Origin: Ophioderma brevispina
Taxonomy: Eukaryota > Echinodermata > Ophiuroidea > Amphilepidida > Ophiodermatidae
Length of the DNA: 64,000 nucleotides
NCBI GenBank assembly: GCA_023653785.1
Contig: JAMKCH010002880.1
Location: forward strand, 18,592-82,591
Direction: 5' to 3'
A model generated the notes under the pieces. That model saw nothing but the letters and a program-made list of their open reading frames with translations, did no database searches and had not been told where the DNA came from. A program made the translations under genes and the position numbers. This document shows positions 12,718 through 23,929 of the stretch, piece after piece. The stretch's first letter is position 1, and each line of letters opens with the position of its first letter.

Positions 12718-13884
12718 CGTGCTTTATTCACAGTCACCTTGCAATCCCGCAATGCATCCATACAAACGTAAACAAACCCACAATGCCAACGCTGAGAACC
12801 GGGAAACACCTTTGTTTTACAGGTCGGTTTTTTTGCAAATTTACTTACCTATTTTTTTACTTCCGTGGTGTGTTTGGCCGTGCGAAAGAGTGTTGTGTGT
12901 TTTAGAACTTAATTCAAAATTTTTTAATCTAAGTTTGATAAGATAAGGATTGGGTAAATGGTTTCCCGAATAGCTTGGGTCACAATTTTTTTTTTTTTGA
13001 CAACTAGCTTTTAAATAAATTACATTTTTTGTTTAAAAAACTTTTATTTTTTTTATTTTTTTTATAACAATTTGTTTTTTAATTTTTTAGGTTTTTTCTT
13101 TTTTTAATAGAAAAATTGGGAATGACAAGGTTTTCTTTTTCAAACCTTTCTGAATAAAATGACAATCCAAAAGAAGATAAGCCCCTGAAAATCAATTATT
13201 CTCGTCGCGGCCCCCTTTAATTCGATTAAGACAAGAAGTGTTGTTGGAGTCCCTTGTGGGGAGCATCTTGTTGAATTATCTTTTTGAAATTTTGGACGGG
13301 AAAATAAGAAACCAAAAATGACCTAGGGGTTCGGTGTCGCGGAACACAAAGAAAGCCCAAAGCTTGATGTGTAAAATCATTTTGCTAAAAAAAAAAAAAA
13401 AAAAAAAAAAGTTGTTGGTGTTTTTTTTTTTTTTTAAATTACAATTTTTATTCAAACCGTAATCTCGGACCCGTCAAATCTCCGTTTTTATCTTTTTCCC
13501 ACGAACGGTCAAAGTGGTTCCACGTCCCATTTCCTGCATGAAACCATTGGCCCCCATTGATTGATTTTTAATTTAAAAAAAGAAAAATATTAATTTTAAT
13601 TTGGCAAAAGTCCCCCTTTTTTTTCATGGGACTAGCTTTTCCAGATAAAATAGTCCCCCCTAGACAAGGAATGTGCTTGAATTTATTTTTAAAGTTTTTT
13701 GTAGACCTTTAAGACTTAGCAAACTAATCAGTTAACAATAACCCTAAAAAATACACAGACTCGGCTTAGGGAAGTTTCAGAAAAATTTTTTGAAATTGGA
13801 CACAAGACTTTTTTTTTTTAAATGTATTTTTAAATTATCTTAATTGTTAAGTTTGTAAGGTTTTTGTAGTTTTTATAATTATAC

Positions 13885-14334
13885 AATTTTTTGTGTAAAT
13901 AGCCCAGGCAATCGTTTCTTCAATCGTCCAGCAAGGTGGTTGATTTCAACCTTTCCTGTTTCGGACAGGGTCCTTTGGAGATTAACCTGCATTTCATTTT
14001 CATTTCGTAAATACTCAAATGCAGGATTTATATCGTTAACTCTAATCTTTTCCAGAAAAGAGTTGAATTTGATCATATCTTTCTCACTTGGATACCGTGT
14101 ACCATGTCTGTACACAACATATACACCTACTGGGATGCAGTTATGCAATTCTTGTGCAGTTTCCTGGTCAAGTTCCTTCCATGATAAATCCCTCCTAAAA
14201 ATGTCGTTTCCGTTGAATGCCAAGTCATAGCTTGTTTTTGTTGAATATTTTGGTATTGGTGGATCCTCATTCTGCACTACTAGAAATTGGATAAAGAAGA
14301 GAAGGCATGAGAAAATTACAAATTTCACGTCCAT
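13885..14334 (-). CDS. MINPP1: MINPP1-like phosphatase, exon 1 (signal peptide and RHGTRYPS active site), clean copy
   Basis: This is the first coding exon of the MINPP1-family phosphatase. The chosen start is the ATG at 14332-14334 because it places a typical signal peptide (VKFVIFSCLLFFIQFLVV) at the very N-terminus; an in-frame ATG 19 codons upstream is less likely. The catalytic signature VYVVYRHGTRYPS spans about 14,086-14,124; the histidine (codon 14,104-14,106) forms the phosphohistidine intermediate in this family. The reading continues through FEYLRNENEMQVNLQRTLSE and LAGRLKKRLPGLF and then loses family similarity at about 13,885, where the assembly switches to duplicated low-quality sequence. 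The exon is therefore truncated by the assembly and not by a splice donor. The protein is expected in the ER lumen or at the cell surface. Confidence in the family is high. Confidence 0.9.
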
Positions 14335-14520
14335 CGTGCTTATCACAGTCTGCAATCCGCAATGCATCAACACAAACGTAAACAAAACCACATGTCACGC
14401 TGAGAACCCGGAAGACTTGTTTACAAGGTCGGGTTTGCAATTTACTTCCGGGGTGTGTGCGTGGCGAAAGTGTTTTGGTGTTATAAATTAATTAAAATGT
14501 TATCTAAGTTTGATAAGATA
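14335..14520 (-). promoter_or_regulatory. Likely MINPP1 5' UTR/promoter with two ETS-type motifs
   Basis: The sequence just upstream of the MINPP1-like start has no obvious TATA box. It contains CCGGAAG at 14,407-14,413 and its inverse CTTCCGG at 14,444-14,450, an arrangement common in broadly expressed animal promoters that bind ETS factors. The damaged copy at about 12,790-12,870 retains both sites approximately. The motifs are seen; promoter function is inference. Confidence 0.35.
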
Positions 14521-15699
14521 AGGATTGTAATTGTCGAATATCTTGTGCAACAGTTTGACAACTAGCTTTAAATACATTTTAAAAAATGTTATGTCTATAA
14601 AATTGGTAAATCAAGGGGTCATTTCTAAAAATTATAGAAAATTGGGAATGACAAGGTTTCTTCAACCTTTCTAGATAAAAATGAAAATGCCAAAAGAAGA
14701 AAGCTGAAAATCAATTAATTATCGGCCCTTATCGATTAAGACGAAGAAGTGTGTGGAGTCCATTGTGGGAGCATCTTGATATCTTTTTGAATTTGGACGG
14801 AAAATAAGAAACCAAAATGACTAGTAGTCCGGAACACAAGAAGCCAAAGCTTGATGAGGTAAATCATTTGCTAAAAATAGTGTGAATATATCTGTGTGTG
14901 TTTATTTATTACAATTTATCACACCGTATCTCGGACCGTATCTTCACGTCAAAGTTCACGTCCAATCTGCATGACCATTGCCAATTGATGATTTAATTTG
15001 TGACCTCATTAATTATGTGGCAGTCACTTTTCATGACTAGCTTTCCAGTAAAATAGTCCTAGACAAGGATGTGCTGATTTATTTTTTAAAGTTTGTAGAC
15101 TTAGACTAGCACATCTAATCATGTAACAATAAAATAAAATACACCGACTCGCTAGGGAAGTTATCAGAAACATTTTGAAATTGACCAAGACTTTTTTGAG
15201 TGTTGGTCAATTTGTGGGCTATGACTGAGAGTAAGACGTTTATTTACAATTTTGTTAATAGCCAAACCCAGAAAACATAAAAAACATAATTTGTAAGTAC
15301 ATCATGAAGGGGGGATCATTATTCTATATTGAGAGAAATAGCGAATTAAGATTTTGTCAAAACAATGTTTCATCAAACGGAAGGAAGTATTTTGTCCTGT
15401 TTGGGGAAAATATTGTCCTTATTTCCTGTGAGAATTCAAATTTAGATCACCCCCGGAGCATACGTCAATTCCACTGATGCAGTTCGACAAGATGAACCAT
15501 ATAATGAAAAATAACATTGCACGGATTATTAGTCCTTTGTTTGGTTGCATTTTTTTGACCACTTCTTTTAAGGCGACTGTTTTCGAAACAGGGTCCATGG
15601 CCGATTCGCTAATAGCATCGTCCCCAGCGCCCCAGATTTTTACGGAGAAGTGGTCAACATTTTGGGATCAGAAGAAAGCTAATATTTTCTCCAGTCAAC

Positions 15700-15960
15700 T
15701 GTGAAATCTTAGAGCCAAAGGAGTGTTTGGGTTGAAGCTAAGGAGCGAAAGTGGCCCCATTTGGCTCGACCAATATTATTTTACACATAATCTATGGGGC
15801 TTACAAAATCCACGCTTCTAGCTCTCACAATTCAAATGGATGAATACGGCGCGTTACTTTACAGATGGGTTTTTGGAAGTGAGGCCAACCTATCAAGGAT
15901 GACAACTTTCATAATCCTTAATCGGGCCCTCCCCTCTTTAAGGTGGTATGGAATTAAATA
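15700..15960 (+). repeat. Dispersed repeat, copy 2 of 3
   Basis: This matches the blocks at 4,240-4,640 and 46,040-46,260. It abuts the left arm of the large palindrome beginning at about 15,985, but the right arm has no equivalent flank, so it is a separate insertion or the palindrome's target. Confidence 0.55.
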
Positions 15961-15984
15961 TGTCACCTTAAGGGGCATTTTGTA

Positions 15985-18900
15985 ATCCACAGTCAGGGTG
16001 GGGCATAAATGGAGGGGGAAGTATTTATTTTCAAATCGTGCATGGTTCAAAAGTGATTTCCCCTTTGGTCCAATATGACAAATATACCCGTTAAAAATTT
16101 TTCAATGGGGGTTCTTCTACCCCACCCCCACCCTTATCCTAGTAGGCTATTATAGCGGCTAAATAACCAATTTGCCATATTTTCATTTTTGTATTACAAG
16201 GGCAGATATGACATGTTTGATGACGTGCGCCTATTCCATGTTAAGCATTTTACAAACCTCAAGTGGGTCATTTCAAATTAAATATTTACTCATTTATTCA
16301 AAAACATTTGCAATTTGTCACCCCTTTATAGCCAAAACTGGCCATTTTGAACATAAAATGCATATGAGAGACAATGTTGTGTTTAAAAGCGCTTTTAATC
16401 TAACAATTTAAAGTATGACAAGAGAAAAGTTATTAAGACAGAAATTTCCAATATTTAGGATGACACACACCCTGCACCCCCCATAACACCCATCCCACCC
16501 CTACCCATAACGTGGAATAACCTGTACACTGGTTTCAATTTTTCAAGACATCCATATATTTTTCCACTTATGATTATATTTACTTTTTATTTCTTTTCCT
16601 CGGAAGGTGTGGGGGCTGAATCTGTTAGCATGGGTGTCTCGGTGGAAATGTGTTTACCTCCCCAAACCCACACCACCCCCAACAAATACATCACTGTGGC
16701 AATTACATGTCGACATCCTATTCGGATCTCTATCATCCATAAAATTAATGAACTTTGCTTTAAATTAAGCAAATGCGTCTTTAGAAAAATAATTCTAAAA
16801 TCAATATGGCCACTTGTCCAAAGCATTTATAATTTCTAACTCTATCCCACTAAGTTACATTAGAGTCAGTCCTCTATCTCGTTTTATGTGTGTGTGTTTG
16901 TTTTTTGTTTTGTTTGGTTTCTGATTTTTAAATACTCCTAAAGGAGTGGATTACATTAATTGTTCTCTCATGACAAAACTAAGCCCTGAACTAGTTAAAA
17001 TTTTAGCATTGAAAATTAAGGTAAGCAAACTATTATTTTATGGATTGTAAAACAAAGACCAGTTATACCTACACCCATATAGTTCTATCGTGTAAAATTG
17101 TGTCCGATGGGTTAATATTTTTAATTGACTTCCTATCTTAAATCCCTTGATTAACAACCAATACATGAACCAGATTGAGGATGTACTTCAGGGAGGGATA
17201 ACGTGGCATAAAGATAGCAATCACATCTTTATATTTGGATGACGAGAAAAGCTGTGTCGTGTGCATGGGTCTGGTCGACGAGCAAAAGAATAAATGGCAA
17301 GTGGTATCCAAGTATGGCTACTGAGAGCATTATGTTTGCATAGGAGAGTCCAGGTGGAACATACTTGGCCCTGTTTACTCCTTCAGGTCATGTGTGCAAG
17401 CTGTCAATACCAATTCATCAAGAATCAGCCTTTGATCCCACATTTGTTGTGCCGATGGAATCAAATTGAATGTCTGCTACAAAGCAGGTGTTATCCGCTA
17501 CTTGGAAATATTTCTTGGAAAACCTCTCCAGTGGGCGAATTTTGTCTTTTGCATGCAGTGAGTGCTATTTTAGGGCTTAAATTACTCATTATGATGGACC
17601 TCACTGGATCAATTTCATACAAAGGAATTGGCAACCAACTCAAAGAGCATCTCCTTTCCAAGAGACCTTGTAGATTTTAAGCCAATCCAAAGACCTTACT
17701 TCCATCCCCCCTAAGAAGTGTACAGGATCTATATTTGGGATCAAAAAATCTTATAATGAAATTCTGTATGGCATTGATCCTATCAAACTGTCCATATGAT
17801 TTGGACGTCGTATGAGTCTATATGTCTAAATCACCACGTTGGTTTGACAACATGCGAGAATCCTGGTGTTTAGCCATAACCAGAAACCATCACCGAACTT
17901 AGAAAATTTGTAACAATTTAGTCAATTTTATGCCATCATGTGGTTTTGTTATCAAATGTAACCCATGTATCACTGCTGCAAGCCTAGAACGTTAATCATA
18001 TGTTGAGGAATTCTCAAACTTAATGCTTCCAGTAGCCATAGTAATACCGCTTGCCATTTATTTCTTTCTTTTGAGAGTGTGTCTGTCTTGCTTGCCATCC
18101 AAATATAATCCTGTGATGCTATCTTTCCATTCCACTGTAATCCTCCTTGCAAACCATCCTCCCCCCCTGGTTTTTCTCGGCAACTTGTATCCTTGTCAAT
18201 TACAAGGGATTTATATCTTAATATTTTTTAAGACAGGACATTCAATTAAATAATTACCAGCGTATCACATGTACATGATTTAGCACTATATACTGTATGG
18301 TTTGAGCAATTGCCCCACGTACTTGGTCTTTGTTTTTGCCATAAAATACTAATTGCTACTTTAACTGCAGGACTTTTGATTTGTCCTCAGATGAAAAAAA
18401 ATATCCGACCTAAGGAGTATTCAGAGAAAGTGAAACACACACCCTCAAGCATATACTACTCTACGTCAACTTTAGTGGGATACATTTATAACTGGGGGGG
18501 GGGTGGGCGGGGTAAGGGGGGGGAGGGGGGCGTGCTTTGTACAAATGATCATATCAATTAAATGATATTTTCTTACAAAAGACACTTTGCTCATTTTAAC
18601 CAAAGTCATTAATTTACCCGATTATAAACAGTAATCTGGTTGTGGGGTGGGGTGGGTTTTATCCCGGGATGTGAAAATTTCCACCAGAGGACCACCCCCT
18701 GATACAGATCAAACCTCACGGAGCAAGAAATAAAAGTCGGTAGTAGTAAATAATCTAAATTGGGGAACTAATAAGGGTCTTGAAACTTGAAGACAACCAG
18801 CTCCAGATACGGTACTTCACGTTTTGGGAAGGGGTAGGATGGGGGTTACTGGGGAAGGGTGGCCTTTCATTCCTTACATATTGGGCATTTTCAGTCTTAA

Positions 18901-19335
18901 ATAAAATTTAATGTCCTACTTCAATGTGTTAGATTAAAAGTGTGTTATTACGGGCAACATAACTATGACTATTATCAAAATGGGCCAATAAGTGGTCACA
19001 AAATCATGTATTTGTCAAATGAGTTGTAAAATAGCAATAAATTTATTTTAAATGATCATTGTCAGGTGGATTAAATTGATTATACATGGAATAGGGCACA
19101 TGTCATAGATGTCATATATTCCCATTGTGACAAAAAAAAAAGTGGAAATATGGCAAATTGAGGCTATTTTTTTAGCCTATAAGGACAAAGGGGTGGTGTG
19201 GGGTACGAAGGACCCCATGAAATTTTAAAGGGTATATTGGTTCATGTGGGCCAAGTGGAAAACCTTTTGACCATGCCCGATTTTGAAAATAACCTAATTC
19301 CATATTTAATGCCCCACCCTATCACAGCCCTTGCG
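15985..19335. mobile_element. Large imperfect palindrome (two ~1.36-kb inverted arms, ~0.6-kb centre)
   Basis: The left arm (about 15,985-17,345) and the right arm (about 17,960-19,335) align inverted over their whole length: 'agggtggggcat', 'gccatattttc', 'ttttaatctaaca', 'tcctacccct', 'aaattaatgactttg', 'aatactccttagg', 'aacaaagaccag' and 'aaataaatggcaag' occur in both in matching order. Identity is roughly two-thirds. Near the centre both arms encode, in opposite directions, a protein-like stretch with NKWQAV..LWLLEALSL on the minus arm and a broken equivalent on the plus arm. No known transposase domain is recognised. It is either an old inverted duplication or a foldback transposon. Confidence 0.7.
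17294..17680 (+). other. Unrecognised 128-codon open frame at the palindrome centre
   Basis: This frame runs from the inner end of the left arm across the centre. It has no motif I recognise, is rich in Leu and Cys, and lacks upstream promoter or splice signals that I can defend. It may be a remnant of the element's own coding sequence, because the arm part (around 17,290-17,345) has a protein-level counterpart in the right arm. I would not call it a gene. Confidence 0.25.
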
Positions 19336-21239
19336 AGTTGAGGTCTTAAATAATCTAACATTGTTGCCCCAAGTCTAGTATACATGTCAAATCTTACGTG
19401 CCAATTCCATGTATCTGCAAGACATTAGTTAATATTTTTTATATTTCTGAAAAGTGGACTATGGGGATCTGTGTTAAACAAACATTGTTAATTACATCAA
19501 AATGCAATGTCAGAATCAATCAACTGAAATTTTTCAACAAATAGCCTTTTCTTGGGAATATCTCGGGAATCATTAAACAAATCAAAACCAAGGTGCTAGG
19601 ATCATGCAATTCACCTTTAAATCGTTTACTTGTATCATTTCTGTACTTTTGAGTCAGAGATTGGTTGAATGCAACATTAAGGACAAACAAAAATCTTCTG
19701 CCTGAATTGACTGTCACAAGTTTGTTTATATTTTTGATGATTTTAGGGGTTTGTCAACAGCAAAGGATGCCCGTGCCAAACACTAACAAACAGTGACAAG
19801 TTCCCATTTACTGGATTCGACTTAGCTTGCAAACGTAAAAATAACTCGGGGTTTCCTACTTACATGGGGGAAAATGCAAAGTTACCTTTACTAGTCCGGG
19901 AAAAAAAATGTAATTTATACTAGATGACGATGTCAATTTTTGTGTCATCTGTAAGAATTGAAGAAGGCAACATAGGGATTACTCTTGTGTATGTCTGTGT
20001 GTCTGTGGTCAAATGTTACCCAAGGGCTCCAAACGATGATGTATATTGGTGGAAAGGAGGGGGAGGGGTGGGGTGACATAGTGGTCGTCTTCGTCTTTGT
20101 GTGTCCAAACATCTCAGACTGTGTTCTCAAAATAGATCCAGCCAGAGATGGGTTACAACGTCTCTGCCGTCTGGCTGCTTCACTGAATTCCGCAAGGTCC
20201 CTTGTTTGTGCATTTTGTCCAGCATTGGGCCAGACCAGGAGATGTTCCATTGTCTGTGGTGCGTTCCACAACCACAGGTAGTGTCTGATCTGTTCAGGTA
20301 GCTCCACTTCTACAAGGAAACCTTAGATCGGCCAGAGTTCTGGTTTCAAATCTGTGAGGCATCGCATTCAGCCCATGAGGAGGTCACTACCAGGTGGGAG
20401 ATGCTCACGGGTCATGCCAATATAGATGTTACTTGGTTGATGGCAAGTTCTTTCTTTCCACAAGGCGACTCTCATAGACTCTTTAGAGGCTGTTTCAAGG
20501 TGTTGGACTTTGCTTAAAGAAACTCTCTCTGGATTTGTCCCATTCACAAACTGTGACGACAGACAACACGCACGGGTCCGGGGACTGCATGTATTTTTTT
20601 CTGTATTAAAATTTTTTTAAACATTTTGACGTATTACTGCTCAGGTGGCTGATTTGATCCCTTTTGATTCACATGTTGTGTCAAAAAACGGTGAGAGCTG
20701 CATTTTTTGTTTTGAATTTGGGTTGTTTATAAGCCTGTCATAGTTCCTACATCGTTGCTAACCTGTTTTGTATTTCTGTCTTGTCTATTTGTCCAGTGCT
20801 CTGTGGAATTTTGATTTCCATTTTGTTTTGCTGGGGGATATATAGGTGAAGGTGAAATAGGGGGTGGTGTCATGAATATGAGATTGTGTCTTGACGTCTT
20901 CCGGAGTCATTTGTTTAGATTGTGGAAAAATTCAAATGTTTGCTGTTGTGGGCACAGAGATTAACTGGTAACAATCAATTGTCCAGAATGATCCTTGGAG
21001 AGTTAGATTTTCAGGAATGGGTCAAAGGTCATTTAGAAGTTAAATGTTTTTATGCTAGATTTTGGCACAGAGATTGCTGGCATTCCCCAAAGTTGCGCGG
21101 GTGATCCTGGAAGAGTGGGTTATGGGATGTTCAGGAATCGGGATAAGAGTTCAAATGTCCAGTTTTGAAATGTTGAAATGGTTGCTGTTGGTACAAAAAT
21201 GGCTGGCTGTCCGGATCCAAGTTTGATCCTTGAAGTTAA

Positions 21240-22141
21240 GGTGCTTGTTCCGATTTATGTCTAATTGTGTTCTCAGTACTCCTACTTGATATTAATCAGG
21301 TCACTTGCACAACTTCCATCAAATACCCTAGGAAACAAACTTGTCAGTGTCAATTGTAAGAAGCATAATGTGTATTGCAAATCCTATTTCAATACTGGTG
21401 CTACTATTGATGGGTAACCATTAAACGGGGTTTTTTTTTGTTTATATCTTGGGAATGAAGTGGATTGAAGGCTCAAATTTCAGGACGACAATGAGAAAAA
21501 AAAAATTATACGGCCTTTCATCTGAATACCAAAATTCGTACTACTGGCTACTTCCGGGGTTCTCATGGGGTCCCAAAGGCGATCGGAACAGCAAAAAACC
21601 CGAAAAAAACATTTAAATAGTTAAATGGGGTTTTTCATATTCAGGAATCATATAGGTCAAAGGTAATCTAGCATCATTAGAAGAACTTTTTTTGACAAAA
21701 ATTAGAAGTGTTAGATATTGGGCAACAGAAAGTGATGGGTATCACCAAAATTTGTTCAAAATGATCTGAGAGTGATAGTATATAGGACATTAAAGGTGCG
21801 TGTCCCTGCTTGGGACCCCGGATTTAACCGGAAGTCGTAGCGATTTTGGATATCGATAAAGGCCGTTTTTTTTGCGTCATTCGTCTTCCTGACATTTGAG
21901 CCCTCAATCCATTTCATTCCCAAGCTATAAATAAAAACCGGGCCGCCCTTTTAGTGGTTGACCATCAATAATTAGCACATATTGAATAGCTTTGACTAGG
22001 GCCCTTTGCAACATGCATTAGTCCGTCTACCGATCCAACGCCGCAGTTTGGTTTCCCACGTTAACTTGATGGGTGTATGTGCAAGTGCCAGCTCTCATAT
22101 CAAGAGAGAAATCCACAATGACATAGATCGGAACAGCACCT
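21240..22141. mobile_element. Foldback/MITE element, TTAA-flanked, ~900 bp
   Basis: The ends read GGTGCTTGTTCCGAT and, inverted, GGTGCTGTTCCGAT, with TTAA at 21,236-21,239 and 22,142-22,145. Inner inverted pairs also exist ('attgatgggtaaccattaaa' near 21,408 against 'tggttgaccatcaat' near 21,955; 'ttccggggttct' near 21,553 against an inverse near 21,825). Half-copies occur at 28,490-28,815 and about 60,690-61,060, so the family has several members here. Confidence 0.7.
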
Positions 22142-23409
22142 TTAAAGAAAAGAGACCATTGAATTGTCATCTAAAGGTCTTTTGAGGGTATGGTTGACTA
22201 ATGCTGCTTAAATGCTTGGGGGGGTATGTGCCGCCTATAAGACCCTCATTTCAGGCCCTTTTCATTTTCCTCCTGACCCCCATTTTAGGGCCATTCATTC
22301 CAGAGACTCTACTTAAAAAAATCATGTCCAAAGTCCAAAGTAAATTCTACTAATTTTCTTTCTTTCTCTTCTTTCTTTCCTTCAAACACCTCAAAAGTAG
22401 CTGGAAATTGATGTAAATCACGCTTATTTTTCTGAAAAGTTCCAGTGCCCCCGGGCGGCCCAGTTTTTGGGCCTAAAATCATCTCCCGGAGCCCTCAATT
22501 TTGAAATCTGGGTGGCGCATAGAACGACCAAAACCATTGGCGTATCGGGCCTGCCCTCTCTGATGGGGCAAATTTCCCAGTCTTGGAAATATTCCCTCTC
22601 AGGGGGGGTCAAAGGCCAATTTTTTTCCCGGTACGAGGGCTAAAAACAGGCTGATTTAGTGATTTTTGTTCAATTTTTTTTCCGCCCCTGTTACGCGGAC
22701 GGGCACTACCAACACCCACCCAGGTAAAAAAGATAGATGTTGTTCACCAAAGTTGCCTCAATATTACTCCAGTGTTACCAATATACCAAAGTTTACTACA
22801 GTGTATTTTAACAATCTACATGTATACAATGTAGGAGAGGTATGCCATTCAGAAACTCTAACTGGAAGTTTCTTTTCAATAATTTAATTTGTAAGACCGT
22901 GTCGAGGGTTATGGCTGTTTCCGGCTCTAACTGACACATGATTGCATGCGCGTAGTTTAATTGCTGTCAAAAACATCACTGAAAGAAAACTGCAGTACTT
23001 TATTGTAATTACTGGATGTTATGCCCCTCATAAAATCACTATTTTCAGATTTCTCACCATTGATTTACAAAAGTGGTTCATGTATAAATAATTACCCTTC
23101 ATGCTATCTTTTCCAATGTTCAAGTGCAAGTTTCAATTCTTATGTTTTTTCTTTATGTCCTTTAAAAATGTCCTTAATTTTGGAGATAAGAGTTCTAGCC
23201 AAGAGGGAAGGTCATATGTATCCAAACTTTAGGAAGCAGTTTTTATAGCCAAAATATCTAATTCTCTTGTTGAATTTTGTTAATAATTTTTTATTATTTT
23301 GAGATTTTTATTGAAAAATACCAACACTTTAAAATAGAAACAATCAAATTACAAAATCTAACGAGAGATTTTCTAAATTCTTCTTTCATCCAGGACACCT
23401 TAAATTGGG

Positions 23410-23465
23410 TCATTCCATGCCAAAACACCAAGGTGTTGAACCCACAAAACCTCGCAGATTTTGTT
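23410..23465 (+). repeat. ~52-bp inverted repeat, left partner
   Basis: The phrase starting ttccatgccaaaacaccaag and ending in 'agattttg' is present inverted and nearly identical at 27,062-27,117. The pair brackets the AGGTCA array and a foldback element, 3.7 kb apart. Confidence 0.65.
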
Positions 23466-23929
23466 GGTCCCTCCCGCCGAACTTTTGTTGCTGAGGGGGA
23501 CTATAGAAATGGTAAGCCGTCCGTGGTTGTGTGCCGCCCTCGCGGTAATCTTTGGAACTAACAAGTGTGGAAGTCTCTTTGCACATATCTCTAGTAGGCG
23601 TGGGTTGATACAAAGTGGGTCCATGTGACATTGTCAGAAGTTAAATTGTGTTCAAAATAGTGTCAAAATATGGGCAAAAATAGGGCTAAAAAATCGCTAT
23701 AATAAACGTTGTACACACGATATCTTTTGATTGGACAAGTATTGGTGTCCGTCTTCGCACCATAGAGTGTCACTCAAGTAGGGGGCGGATGAGTTCGGAG
23801 GGAGGGTCATGTGCTTGTTCAAAGGTCAAATGGGGTTCAAAAATAGCGCAAAGGGAGTTAAAAATTGCTATAACCTTATCTGTTTGTGTTAGGATGATGA
23901 ACTTGGTGGGTGTGGTCACCATATTCAGT

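Larger units (their letters stand above)
7010..13885. other. Low-quality inserted segment with false duplicated ends (probable untrimmed long-read gap fill)
   Basis: From about 7,010 the text changes character: homopolymers swell, small insertions appear every few bases, and total length inflates by about 30 percent against a clean homologue. The left part, about 7,010-9,860, follows 4,815-7,005 feature by feature (poly-G before gttatgga, atgacaagcggac, agagagagtgacccc, the ACAC run before gaat). The right part, about 12,150-13,820, follows 13,885-15,190 the same way, including MINPP1 exon 1 and its upstream region. The middle, about 9,860-12,150, has no clean partner. The simplest reading is a raw single-molecule read spanning a gap and inserted whole, leaving both overlaps in place. 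This is inference from direct comparison; no read data are available. Confidence 0.85.

Noticed and set aside
11984..14391. Two tandem MINPP1 paralogues
   Set aside because: The left copy matches the right one in non-coding flanks too and differs mainly by homopolymer insertions, so it is an assembly duplicate and not a gene duplication.
18310..18561. An 83-codon frame ending in Gly-rich sequence
   Set aside because: Part of the right arm of the large palindrome; the Gly run is a poly-G tract.
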